DNA from: Xiphias gladius
Taxonomy: Eukaryota > Chordata > Actinopteri > Istiophoriformes > Xiphiidae
Assembly: GCF_016859285.1 (NCBI RefSeq)
Contig: NC_053406.1
Coordinates: forward strand, 9,037,026 to 9,101,025
Length of the DNA stretch: 64,000 bases
Direction of reading: 5' to 3'
The notes under the pieces were generated by a model that saw only the letters and a program-made list of their open reading frames with translations, ran no database searches and was not told the origin of the DNA. Made by a program: the position numbers and the translations under genes. Positions 19,373-34,474 of the stretch are shown here, in pieces. Within the stretch, counting starts at the first letter, position 1, and each line of letters opens with the position of its first letter.

Positions 19373-21439
19373 CCCTCTGCGGAAACAAAGCCATAATGAG
19401 ACTGGAACAGAGACTAGAAAACAGACAGACACTACAAAAGAACAAGTACTATTCTCAGCATGGAAACCTTAATAGCATCCTCTTCCATTTGAACACCTGA
19501 AGCCTGTCTCGTAACTGTGTGTGTAGAAACTCCTTAAAATTTAGCTCTATTAGCATAATTTTAACACTGAGGATCCCCAGGAATCCCCATACAGCAAGGT
19601 TTGCAGAACTACAAACAACTTAAATTTGGCTTTGCCAAGTTGTCAGATCCATTTTTCTTTACAAATGCAGAGTTGATAAGACTTTAGAAACCTCTTTAAC
19701 ATCCCAATAAAGCCATTCTTAAACCCCCCCAGAGACTCTTTGGGTATTCATCTGGAATCTCTACAGACTCATAGAAATCCCCTTCAGGAAGTCTTTAAAA
19801 TACATTTTACTACAGCAGTAGAAACTCTAGAAATTTATTGAGAATTCATTTAAAAACCAAAGATGTGATGTATTTGCAAGGTTTGCTTTGGTTAATATGC
19901 GGTTATTTTATTAAAAAAATGTCCTCCATAATTTTGGAAAAAAGATCTCATTACATTGACTTTATCACTCTCAGATCATATGAGTATCTAAATGATTATT
20001 TGCTTGTCAAAAACTTAGTTCTCCAACAACACTACTAACATCCTCTGCCCGAGTAGCATTTGGACAATTTTGGAAGTCAGATGAATTGCCACCTAAAATA
20101 TAACTACAAATACCAGAAATTTGCCACAATTGACGTCTGACTAGATAATGTGCGGCCCCTACACTATGAAAAAGAAGATATGGCCTGCTGGCTGACTACA
20201 CGACCTCGTAACTCTCACTCTTACGTGTCTTTCTAACTTGTCCACAAGTCTCGCACAGCACTGAGGTCCACAGCTTGACATTGAGTTGCAAGAGAGGAAA
20301 TCCCCGCATCAAGTTTTCAAATAACATCACTGTGCCCCTCATTCCCCAGTGTCATAGTTGAACTACAGTTGTATCACATTATACAAAGTCCCTGCCTTTT
20401 GATTGCTCAGAGATTTTCTGTCCTGCATCTCATTGGCCAAAGCTTGTCTGTCTATGCTAGTGTGTGAGTCTCCTAACCCACACACAGAAACACACTCATA
20501 CTTCAGATTAGAGCAGAACTCAAATAAAGTCTGATACCAAAATGGATTACGTCCTTTGACACTCATATTTCATTTTCTGACTGCGAGCCTGATGTGATGC
20601 TTTGGCTCTTTCAACTCTTACAAACGGCTGTGAGCCTAAGTGGCCAAAGTCTTTGATATGTCTGTGTCATCTCTCAGCCACTATTCACAGACCAAGTCAC
20701 CTCTGTTTTCTTTTAGTTAAGCCTTGATCCCGTGGCCTTTATCAAACTACTGTTCTGCATGTCGGGATCACAGCCTGCAGTATCCAGGAAGTAGTCACTT
20801 GTTTCAGATACATGGATGAGCCTGTGTCCACATCCAACTTCAATCTGTTTATGGTCTCCAGAAGAGCAGACAGGGGGATTAAGAAGAACTGAGGATCTGT
20901 CCGAATCCTCTTTTCATCCCTCTCCCCTGCTCCCTCTCTCTTTTTCCCACTGTGTTTCTCTCTGTGTCTGTTCTCTCTCCATAAGTACCGATCATGGTTT
21001 GTTTTCATCCAGAAGCCTGGTGTAAGGACAGTCTGTTAAATCTCGCTTACTCTTTAATGAAATTTCAGTTTAAAGATAGATGTAATCTCTAGTCTTCCTG
21101 TTTTAGACCCTGTGTCGGGTACTTTTTGGTATTTGCCAACAGCAGAATCAGTCACATTACGCAAACCAAAGGGATTAAGTATTTTGTAAGTGCCAGTGAA
21201 GTTTTCAGATTTTGTAAATTTGCAAATTTTGCAAATGACAGGATGTCAAGCAAGAAAGGTTGTGAATATAGAGCAGACTCATTATGAGGGACATAAACAC
21301 TGAGTGTAAATTTCAAAGCATGGTTACATATTAATGAAGTCAATATATGTTTCAGAGTAGAACATAGGAATACAATGTATTTCCAGGTCCAAGCTACATC
21401 TTACTGTAAATGAATGCTATATACATAGACACAGATACA

Positions 21440-21830
21440 TTTTTTGCCCCGCTAGTGGTGTAGCTCTAGGGTTCAACACTTTGGACCAGACCGAAATATC
21501 TCAACAATTATAAGCTGAACTGACTTGAAATATTTTTGCAGACATTCTTGGTTCCCAGCTGATATGTCCTTATAACTTTGATGATCACCTGCTTTGCCAT
21601 CTAACGCCACCATCAGGTCAAAAGTTTAATTTCTCCAATGCTTCAGGAGGTTTCTGACTAAATACCTGCAAAACTAACAATATTCCTGTCAGCCTCAGCT
21701 GTACTTTGTGTTTAGTGTTAATTAGCAAACGTTAGCATGCTCATTTGGTGGACTTAACACTTGCCAAGCATCTGCTATGACAGTGTCATGTTAGCATTCT
21801 GATGTTAGCATTTAACTCTAAGACTCTTTT
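21440..21830 (-). repeat. Interspersed repeat, 'ggcgctaga' family, copy 2
   Basis: Reverse-oriented relative of the repeat at 7.05-7.48 kb. Its minus strand reads gatggtggcgttagatgg with the same flanking 'aagttataagga' and 'cagctgaggctgacagga' type blocks. The end near 21690-21830 has the 'gttagcatgctcat' and 'catgttagcattctgatg' motifs seen at the other copy's opposite end. It is decayed and appears to have only one of the two tandem units. Confidence 0.7.
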
Positions 21831-23198
21831 TCCAAGATATGCGGCACTTGAACCCTTTTATAGTTCATTCTTTATGCTAATGCACACTTGTGTCTGTATT
21901 AACAGAGGCCGTCTACAAGCTGCTGTAAATGTCTGCTCCGACGCAGCCAGTTGGAAGTAACCTTTGGGTCAAGTAGTGAGTGAGTCGTGATTTTAGCTGA
22001 TTTCTCTTTTTTCAGACTGCCTCAGTTTGACAGATTTCAAGCTCAGTGTGTTTCTAATCAACATGTTTAAATTCATTGTACAATATGACAAATGAAGAAA
22101 CACTAAGCCAGTTTGCACAGCCGTCAAAATGAGGGCATCCTGTTCTCATCTGGGTAGGATCAGCTTTGGGAGGATGCTATCATTTTTGACCCACTTGTGA
22201 ATGTGCGCAGCCCTACAATTCAATTTCTGATATTAGGCTGCTGACAACTGAGGCTCGCTAAGCTGTTTGTATGCCACCTGGGATGGAAACTTTCAGCAGC
22301 TATTATGATGAAGAAGCTAAGCCTCCATGTAATCCCACTCATATACACTCACCCTAAATACCTGCACACTTCAGCTCAGTCAACAATCATTCTTTCTTTC
22401 TTCAAAAAAATTGAAATTTGTTTGGATACACTAAATAGAGTAAAGGAAGACATGTTCCTTTAATAGTGCCCTTGCAACATACCGTTTGAATAAACTAAAT
22501 GAAAGATTGCGGAAGAAATTCTGAAGACACATTACAGTGGGCCATGAGGTTTTCCTGTGTTATCACAGCTTTTTTACCATTCTTTAACATCGCCAGAGCT
22601 GGACTGTTTTTGATTTAAACTGTCTCATGCCCTGGATGACCCGCAGTGACCTCTCAAAACCTTCAGAAAACTCAAAACCACCAAATAAACCCTCGAACGC
22701 GTAGCCTGAGCAGATTCATTTTGCTAGCTCTTCTAGTGATTTTCATTGCTTTTTGTCATTTGTCTTTGTCTTTTTTCTCGCTCTCTCTTCCTCCAAGCCT
22801 TACACACATTCCAGTGCAAAAAAATGGCTGTCCACATCCTTTTACACTTGCGCTGACACTGAATGTACAGACGGGCTTTCTTGTTACTCAGTTGTCCCAA
22901 TTTTTAACCTCAATGCTAGGTTACTTTTTTGCACCTAAAAGACTCAGACACACAAAACACACATAAATGCATTCACACACATGACCACAGAGGGCTGGTT
23001 TCCATAAGTCACTGAACCTGCCAACCTACTTCTGTAATATATCTGTTCTAAACAGTTTATTTTTTATTATTTCTTATTTTATTCTGCGAATGTAGACTTC
23101 TCACCATGAATTGTTCAAATTACTCTGAACCTGCTGTTTGAGCGCGCCTGATCTCATCTTCACGACTCCTCTACTGAGGTCCACACACAAACACGCAA

Positions 23199-23200
<2 letters not shown>

Positions 23201-23287
<87 letters not shown>
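23201..23287. repeat. Long (AC)n microsatellite
   Basis: About 43 AC units, preceded by imperfect ACACGC units. No relation to neighbouring genes. Confidence 0.97.
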
Positions 23288-23291
<4 letters not shown>

Positions 23292-23435
23292 ATTCACACT
23301 TTTTATTAAGTGTGAAATGAGTGTAGGTATACAATAAACAATAATAGGGGAATTCAGCCTGGGAAAAAAACTTAATTCTTGCTAGTGTGAATGATATTTT
23401 TGTCTAAAACACACACACAAACTTCAAGTAGGCCG

Positions 23436-23640
23436 TTACCCCTCAGTTCCAGTTAGGCAGATGTCTTCTCCATCTTGGCACAGCTCCACACTGGTGAAGC
23501 CCGGCTCCTCCACAGTGAGTACAAGTGACACGAGTGGGGATGCAGGAGGAGGTGAGCAGCTCCCACAGCATTCCCCCTCCGCAGAGCCCTCAACGAGGCT
23601 TTTGGCCTCCAGGGCGAAGCCTGGGTGGGGGTTTTCCTAA
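23436..23640. other. Unrecognised open-frame island, strand unresolved
   Basis: GC-richer block with long open frames on both strands. The minus strand reads about 65 codons ending TVEEPGFTSVELCQDG... and stops at 23436. The plus strand reads 59 codons from the ATG at 23461, Ser/Pro-rich. A good plus-strand donor (GTGAGT) lies just after 23514. Near 23900-23974 a second block has splice-like borders on both strands (acceptor 'cgattacag' and donor 'GTAAGG' on plus; acceptor 'ccttacag' on minus). These could be exons of an unidentified gene, a pseudogene or non-coding 5' exons. I do not recognise the peptides. Confidence 0.25.
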
Positions 23641-26013
23641 ACCCTCAGGGATCCCAGGAAGTTTAGCAGAGGATCAGGAGGTGGAGGTATGCCTGGTTTC
23701 CTTTGTCAGTCAGGACAGCACCTGTCTCCCTTGTCGGGTTCGGTGCTGAGTCTGCCTGCTAGCCCAAAGCCTATATGCGCTCCCTATTCTCCTGTATCCA
23801 AATTCCTTCCTCAAGTCTCTGTCAATATCCCTCCCTGTCCCACCCCACCCACTGCCAGGCTTTGGAGAGGAGCGGGATTAACGTCTCTTTCGATTACAGA
23901 GGCTGGATGGGTGACGTCAACCAGGCTTGATAGTCTCCTCTGATGAGTTGGCACACTGGGTCGCTGGTGCATCTGTAAGGAAACACATAAAGGCCACACA
24001 GATGGCACACGGCCCCACTGTTGATGGAGGCTAAATTGACTTAAGAGGAGTATAACTGCTCACAAAATAGTCAAGCAGAATTTTTGCAAAACTTAATATC
24101 AGCTCCTTTCTGTCCTCCCCATCCTGTCTATTTGTCCACCATGGCTCCATCTCTCTCTCTCTCTTTTTCCAACTGTCTGTGTGCTGTTGCTCCATGAGTG
24201 GATTTAGATTTGGACGATTCATGGAATTAGCCCAGGGATCAAGGGCTCAGGGGTGGGGAGGGGATAGATATATATATAACAGGCACCAACTATTGCTAAA
24301 CAGACAGAGGCTGTTAACAGCAGTGTGTAATCCCCTCTGTAGGCTAAGGCAGTAGGCTATATGTGGAACTAGGTAGTGAAAGAGCCAGTGCAACATGAAG
24401 CGCATTCTGCTTCTGCAGAACTTTGGAATCCAGTGAATGAAAAATTGTGTGAGATTTTTACTCTTGGAAACTATGTCTGCAATCAGCCTTTTCTGCATGA
24501 TCAGGGCAGTACTTCTCCTTCACTCAAGTGCCTACATAAACATGCGGTCAATGCTTTCACCCAGATTCAACTGTTATTCTTACACATATCCTCCACCAAA
24601 GTACAGTAGAGTGCATCATTACAATTCAGTGATCTCACCGTTTTGGCTTTTTATGAGAGAGAACCAACAATAACTGTTTTTTAAATGCCTGCTTACTTAC
24701 CAAGACCATCTTGCTTTGCTAAAATGAAGCCAGGACAACACATAAAAGCCAGAGGCAGAGGCACTACAGCTGATTACCAGTTTGTGAGGATACTGTTGTG
24801 TTACTTTCTCAATTCTGCTCTTAATCTTCCTTCTGGCTTAGGCTTACTCTGTGATTCTGTCTTTTCCTGCCACTTGTTGTAGCGCTGTTACAAAGGCATA
24901 TTACCAATTTAAAGAAATGGGATCAAAAAATTTAAAAGGTATAAAAACATAGATATGAATAATGCAACCTATAAAAGAGAAACATTAAAATCAAAGCTAA
25001 AAATCTCAAAAATAATGATTACTGTTCATGATAAAAAAAAATGTGATCAAAATGTCAAATTTAGTATTTATTATAAATCATAGTCAGTATCATCTTATCT
25101 AGATATGTCTTTATCATATACTTTAACCGGCAACACAGAAAATACCAGTATCATGAAAAATCCAGCTCTGTGAATTTTAATATTGTGAAAAACATCACTA
25201 AACTCCATCTTTGCAAACAGGAAGTCTGTAATTAGTGCAGATAAGCAACTCTGTTATTACTGAGTGGACAAGAATCTGAACAATCTTCACAAACAATGAG
25301 GCTTGATCTTCTGTTTGTCGATGCCGACAGCTGTCTTTTTCACCGTTAATCATTTACTCAGCTGCTTGAGTCTGACATAATATGACATACTGGTTACAAA
25401 AGAAAACTGTATCATTAATCACTTGACAGTATTAATATCATATTGTACTGTCATCTTCCCTTTTCACTGCATGTGAGATCCTGATGTTGTTGCACCATGT
25501 CTATACCGTCATTCTGTGGTCTGTTAAGTTATGTGACTCAGTATATCCTTCCTCAGTGTCAATGTCACTATATTATATTGTGTTGTTAGTCTCTGATTAC
25601 ACTAAACTGCCCAGAAAATTCCTTGAAAAACATTTTGTCAGGCTCTAAAAATTGCTTATTTTAATAATCAGAATCTTCTCATAACAGGAGACACACGGAT
25701 TTCTGTTGTATATATGGATTAGTTGTATTTGTATCAGAATTTACAATTAAAGCTTATAAAAAAAGGTGTACAAACACTTTTTAGACTTTGACTTGTATTG
25801 CATTAGATATGTCTGATGACACCAAAGTGATTTTGATAGTGAGAGTAACATTTTCTTTGACCGTCTAATGCTGCAGTCTGTAAGTTTTAAAACAATATTA
25901 CAAGAATTACAAGTCATCCAGATATTTAAATTTTGCATAAACATGTCCATATAGAAAACAACTTATATTACTGAATGTATATTTGCATTTTTTTGTGTTA
26001 TTATTATTTTTGT

Positions 26014-26110
26014 GGGCATTTTGTCTTTATTTGAGAGATGACAGTATAGAGACGGACGGGAAACAAGAGAGTATAGAGACAGTAGAGAGGGAGGGGCGTG
26101 ACATGCAACA
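26014..26110 (+). repeat. Fragment of a common fish interspersed repeat
   Basis: The pattern 'gagagatgacagtatagagacggacgggaaa ... gagagggaggggcgtgacatgcaaca' (26033-26110) resembles a very common teleost repeat end, as recalled. It is truncated on both sides, and its class is unknown to me. Confidence 0.4.
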
Positions 26111-26859
26111 ATTTTTTAATATATATCTAATTTAATATATTTTTTTCCATTGTAGCCTATCTTTAACAGAAATGATCATCACTCTTCAGTCGTGGCATAT
26201 GATAACTCTCTACACCTGGTAAAAGCTTTTACAAATGAATAAATACTTACATACGAATACTGCATCCATAAACATTTTTGCTCTGTTGCATGTACAGTTT
26301 TCACAACAACAAATTATTTTGAAAATATTTAGAAAAGTAAATATACCTTAAATCTATATTGTTAAAATGTCTTCCTGTTTGACACGCATCTGGTATTACC
26401 TGTAAACTGCCCCTCAATGTGCCGGTGAAAGTGATGTTCATAAAGTTAAATGCAGCTTTTTTTCCCACCTGATTCATCCAGTTCAGCAGTTATACCACAT
26501 CTCTGCCACTACAAGCAACTGACAGACAAGAATTTGAAGAATCTGGTACAGTGACGACTCCCTGCTGGTTTACTGGAGCAGCCAGTTGTATTTCAAGTCT
26601 GACTATGTGCAAAGTGCATTAATTTAGTTTATACAAAACAAATACACAGAACCTTCAATCATTATATAGATCAACGCCATATTCATGTAATTTCCTTTTA
26701 CTGTATTGTCCTGTTATTATTGCATGAATCAGTCTGTATATTTTCAATGTGTCTTACCAACGGCTAGATAAGTCCCTGTACTTTTATTGTAGCTGTCCAA
26801 TAAAGTTACCTCAGATTCCAATCTGGCTGTATTTTTCATTTTATATTGTTTTGTATTTA

Positions 26860-27096
26860 AAGAACAATTTAGCCAGGGTCTTCCTTCATTAAAAAAAACA
26901 AACACTGACACAAAGAACTGTTGCCTGTTTTATTCTTCTGAAAGTAAAATCCCCCTTGTAATTTAAATGCTTTGCAAAAAAAAAAGCTTTCAAGCGGAAT
27001 GAACAGGTTGCATCCGCAAACCAGATGAACAACTTCGGCTTGTGTCTCTGCTTGTCTTTCTAACATTTGCTGCATTCTCCTGCAAGACAGCAACAG
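26860..27096 (+). other. Putative 5'UTR exon of the C1q-domain gene
   Basis: A strong donor (CAACAG|GTAAGAAG, exon end 27096) pairs with the acceptor at 27250-27251. A hydrophobic, signal-like frame is open just before the donor, but it has no ATG after its upstream stop, and its phase does not continue into the C1q frame. The exon is therefore called non-coding. The left limit is unknown. Confidence 0.4.
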
Positions 27097-27278
27097 GTAA
27101 GAAGCGCATTGTTCCCGAGTTAGATTTATTTTATTCTAGCCAAAATAAGCAAAAAGCATTTGAAAGGACTTGCAAATATTTCTTATAAAACTTGCCTTAG
27201 AGTGTTTAAACCATCAAGATATTGCAGCTATTTGGTTGTTGTTTTTAACAGAGGTCCACATCATCAGAGGTTTTAGTC

Positions 27279-28576
27279 ATGGCTTCTGTCCCTGGCCGTG
27301 GAGACAGCATTTCTACATCAGGTAAAAAAGAAAAATTATTTTAAAGATCACTATATCTGTCGATACCACCAGTATTTGCCAACATTTCATAGATCCACTT
27401 TTTAAATTGCAAAGAGTTGGACAAACTGTTTCTTATTAAATAGCGAACGGGTCCCTAGACCTGCTGGGTGTTACAACATTTATGCAACATGTTTACAGAG
27501 CACTTACCTTACATAAAACACTTACGTTATTTACTTTAAACATAATTGTGACCACCTTTTCAACAAAAAATGATATACGACTGTACTTTTGCTGTGCACT
27601 ATAATGTGTTGCACTGCAAGGGACTGTAAGAAAATTTGATTTAATCAGAATTATTAGGGAGGAGGGGGTCAGTTATGTAACGGGTCAAAAAAATGACAGC
27701 TCCTGGTCAAATAATAATAATAATAATAGCAGGAATATTTGGTAAACAGGACTTGATTTATTGGTAGCAATGTGAAAAGTATTCCATTCCAAGTTCCATT
27801 AACATATTAAGATCAAAACTGGAGATTAGAAATTCTCTCTGAAGGTTTAGGTTTTAGACAGTAAAATCAACTATACTTATTCAATTCGTTATAGTACTTT
27901 GAAATATTGGAGGATGTTGCAGTTTCTCTCTTTGTCAAGGAGAGGGTCCAAAGAAAATATTTATCATGTTGCAGAGGACTGTGCAGTTTAAAAAAAATGC
28001 AACCCCCCCCCCAATCCTTTTCATATTGTCCCCTAAGTGATTTCGCCTTAGCTATAAACACCATTTTGCCTGACAAAAGATTGTATTGAGGGTTTGGTTG
28101 CTTGTTGTGACAGACTCAGAATTGTTTTACAACACTGTAAAGTCCTTGCTCTGATGATCATGACGTCACCCACTGCCCCAGGGACTGTGGCCTTCACAGC
28201 CAAGCTGAACATTGACGACAGCTACCCCTGTCACGCTGGAGTCCTGAAGTTCGCCACTGTGCTGCTCAACGAGGGAGGAGGCTACAGACCTGATACAGGC
28301 ATCTTCACCTGCCCTGTTGATGGCTTCTATCACTTCACCGTGCATTTGTCTGTGTATGGGCGCGGACAGTGTGCTATATACAAGAATGGAGAGAAAGTAG
28401 TGTCTCTGTATCACACCTCCCTGCCTGATAAATGTAGCCAAGTGGCCAGTACAAGCAGTGTGGTCAGACTGTCTAAAACAGATGAAGTCTGGGTGAATAT
28501 CTGGGGGCCCGGCAGGAATGATATCTTTGCAAGTGAAGATAATGACACTGTCTTTTTGGGGGTTCGTTTGGGGTAA
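27279..28576 (+). CDS. Small C1q-domain protein without signal peptide or collagen stalk
   Basis: C1q domains form trimers that bind pathogen surfaces or partner proteins. Coding exons are 27279-27321 (within exon 27252-27321) and 28182-28576, joined in phase 1, giving 145 aa. After a 14-residue leader (MASVPGRGDSISTS) the protein is almost all C1q domain. It starts TVAFTAKLN, has the core FATVLLNEGGGYRPDTGIF followed by CPVDGFYHF, and ends VFLGVRLG. There is no signal peptide and no Gly-X-Y repeat, so it belongs with the short fish C1q-like (ghC1q or cerebellin-like) proteins. It would be cytosolic or unconventionally secreted unless another first exon exists. The frame of the last exon also stays open upstream to an ATG at 28094, inside the intron, so an alternative start is possible. 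The gene is 0.4 kb from polr2i on the same strand. Confidence 0.85.
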
Positions 28577-28736
28577 CAACATCAGTTTATTACATAAGTG
28601 TTACATTGGATTGAACCTGGGGGCTTTTGTTTGTGTTTTGTTTGCCTTTTTCTTGGTGAATATGTGAAAAAGTGTGTTATGTGTTGGCTGTTTACGAACA
28701 AAACCAAACCAAGCCAAAAGCCTGTGCCTTTGCAAT

Positions 28737-28742
28737 AATAAA
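28737..28742 (+). promoter_or_regulatory. Polyadenylation signal of the C1q-domain gene
   Basis: AATAAA about 160 bases after the stop codon. Only about 280 bases then separate it from the polr2i start codon. Confidence 0.7.
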
Positions 28743-28905
28743 TTTAGTGTTTTAATGAAATAACCTGTGTTTGTCAATTGCTACGTGCCAATAATGATAT
28801 AATAATATCCACTACTAAGGCTTTAATGCGAGGAGAGATAAGTGTTTTCTGTCTTCCAACACCTAGGAGGCGCTGTCTCTGAAATAATCACATATTTAGT
28901 AGTAT

Positions 28906-28917
28906 ACGCATGCGCAG
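28906..28917 (+). promoter_or_regulatory. polr2i: NRF1-type site in the polr2i promoter
   Basis: acgcatgcgcag closely matches the NRF1 palindrome (core GCATGCGC), a hallmark of housekeeping promoters. It lies about 110 bases upstream of the polr2i start codon. Binding is inferred. Confidence 0.55.
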
Positions 28918-29021
28918 AATGTGTGTTTTCAAACGGGTGGACGTGATGCAGGTTGTGGAAAGTGCCTGAGCATCACATTTGTTGTATTTGTCAAGTTTAT
29001 CTTCCATCAGTAGTCTCTCCA

Positions 29022-32184
<3,163 letters not shown>

Positions 32185-33099
32185 AGCTGGTGATGATGAA
32201 GAGGTCTTACATGTGCATCTACAGTATTGCTGTTCACAAAAAAATACCCCGAGCTGCAGCTCAAATAGACTTTTCTATTCTACCGTGCCAGTCAGAATTC
32301 TACACAAATTGGTAAATGTAAATATAATATCATAATCTTACTGTGCAGTTTCTTGTCAAAACCGGAGCGCTGTTGATGTTTGTAGACCCTGAAAGGATCG
32401 TTTGTACGAATTCTTTGTCAGACACCATCTTGTGAATATAATGTATCAGTACTTTTTTAACAGTTGTCATTTTCAAATGTGTTTTGTTAGATTAAAAGAA
32501 CCAATTGTTTCAAATGTCTCTGAGTATTTCTTGTAACATGTAAACATATCAAAAATACTTTTGTAAATATTAACATTAGCAGACACGCCCGTGCTTTTGG
32601 CAGAATGGAGAGTTAATTGTCTGCTACTGTTTTCATTAGTTATCAGGCTGATATCACTTCTTATTTCCTCATACTGTAAAAGCATTAATGTTACTTGACA
32701 TTACAAAACAGGTGCTACTGATTTCCCCTTAAAACCCCCACGACTTTTAATATAATTTTGACGCAGTCGTGTCAGATTTTGGGGGAAAGAAACGTCAGCA
32801 GAGAAACTACCACAGTTTTGCTGTTACCATGTGGAATGTTGAGCGTTTCAATCAAACTTCCTCCTTTTTCAAACGTGTATTCCAAAAAAGCTATTGTGTA
32901 ACTCAGGACTATTACTCAGCCAGTGTGACCAGTTTGAAAATATATTGTTTGCTCATTAAAGTGGCATGTATCCACATGCAACAAGAACAAGGAATGTGTA
33001 CTTCCCATGACCACACCTCCTGAAACGGGCTCTTTGATAAGGCAGCTGCACAGTCTGCTGCTGGTCAGTCATCAAAAGCAAAGGCAGCTGTGCAGAGTT

Positions 33100-34121
33100 A
33101 TGGAGCAAGAAGGTATGACAACAAACTGCCTTACCCTAGAGATGTTACACTTGGAGATCTTGTTGCAATGATTGCTACTAATGACACTTTCAATTATGAC
33201 AACTTCTTATTTTGAATATTGTCTTTAAACCGCTTTTCAGTGAGCATTGTTTCAAGGGCACACTGGGGAGCAGCGCGCCCCAAACAGAAGGAGAGACTGA
33301 AAAGCTTGGCCCACAGAGTTATCATACACCACACTGCCCTCCCAAGCTGCAAAAGCCTGAAGGAGTGTAAGGACCACATGCTCAGCATTCAGAGAATGCA
33401 TATGACAGAAAGCGGCTTTGATGATATTGGATATAAGTAAGTAGTTTTGCTGCCTTTAGGTGTCACAAGAAATACATTATTATTTGATCCGGGCAAATGT
33501 GGATTTTAGTGTAAGTTTTATGTAGTTTCGTATGTACAACACGGGCACGCTGGGTTTCTGCCAGTTTTCAATGCTAAAAGATTCTCAACAATAATCTCCA
33601 TATGTTTCAGTTTCCTTGTGGGACGAGATGGTACAGTGTTTGAGGGCCGTGGCTGGGGTGTGGTAGGGGCACATACCAAAGGCAACAATCATGACTCACT
33701 GGGGATTGCCTTCATGGGCAATTTTAACAGTAAGCCCATTTATTTACTTTTTGTATTGTGGCAACATAAAAGAACATAATATGTTTAGGGTAGAGCATAA
33801 AAAGCAGGAGAGGGGTAAAAAGCTGCAGTTTCAGTGAACCTACAGGATGGTCTTGTGAAATCAGTGGCACACCATTCTGGACACATTTTCCTTTGCTCAG
33901 CATGCATACAGCATAGAATCATAACGCTACTTCTTTTGATTCCAGATGAAGCACCAAGCAACAAGTCAATACTGTCAGTCAAAAGGCTGCTGCAGTCTGG
34001 AGTTTCCCAGAGCTTTCTACACAAAGAGTTTGCTCTGTTCGGGCACAAAGATCTGGGAGACACAGAATGTCCCGGGGAGCAGCTTTACGCTGCACTGCCA
34101 CAACTGAGGGGTACCACATGA
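33100..34121 (+). CDS. pglyrp5: Short peptidoglycan-recognition protein, zinc amidase type
   Basis: N-acetylmuramoyl-L-alanine amidase-type innate immune protein that binds and cleaves bacterial peptidoglycan. Exons 33100-33112, 33241-33436, 33611-33729 and 33946-34121 join in frame to 167 aa. The whole protein is one amidase_2/PGRP domain, starting VSIVSRAHWGA. Zinc ligands are visible as H34 (VIIHH), H143 (FGHKD) and C151 (TECPG), with the catalytic-type Y69 (GYNF). All residues needed for amidase activity are therefore kept, unlike non-catalytic PGRPs that have Ser at the Cys position. The family disulphide pair C41/C47 is present. There is no signal peptide: the first exon codes only MEQE. 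This matches the fish pglyrp5 type rather than secreted PGLYRP1. It would act in the cytosol or leave by a non-classical route. An AATAAA lies at 34453-34458. Confidence 0.92.
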
Positions 34122-34452
34122 AGCTTTCTCTAAATGTTGATGGTTTGGAAATTTGACCTTTGGCATAAACTACGGGAGTGGTTGTACTGTAACAGGAGGA
34201 GGTCCTACAGGTTTCACAGCATGTTCACAGCCTACATCTCCTGCAGCTGAGGGAGCCATCACATGGGATGAGACCAACCGGCTGTAGTTGTCAGGAAGTG
34301 CAATATATTTACAAACTGTTTCAGCATATGTCAAAAGATTGTCAGATTTGTCATTTCACTTTGTGGTTAACTGAGTCTAGGTGCAATATTAATATGGTGT
34401 GCAATACATTTTACTTGAGAATACTTCGTTTGATAATGTGAACATGGTGTAA

Positions 34453-34458
34453 AATAAA
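34453..34458 (+). promoter_or_regulatory. pglyrp5: pglyrp5 polyadenylation signal
   Basis: AATAAA about 330 bases after the stop codon; no better signal lies nearer. Confidence 0.6.
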
Positions 34459-34474
34459 CATTCACGGGAATTTA

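Larger units (their letters stand above)
19380..26850. other. Mostly non-coding: lbh upstream region and intergenic
   Basis: No confidently identified gene in about 7.5 kb. It should include the unlocated 5' exon of the lbh-like gene and the upstream region of the C1q gene. It contains one large interspersed repeat (21.44-21.83 kb), a GC-rich island open on both strands (23.43-23.98 kb), a long CA repeat and a short common-repeat fragment near 26.0 kb. Other frames are short and AT-driven. Confidence 0.5.

Noticed and set aside
26869-27093. 74-codon reverse frame at the 5' exon of the C1q gene
   Set aside because: It overlaps the plus-strand exon with a strong donor; no ORF support or splice sites on the minus strand.
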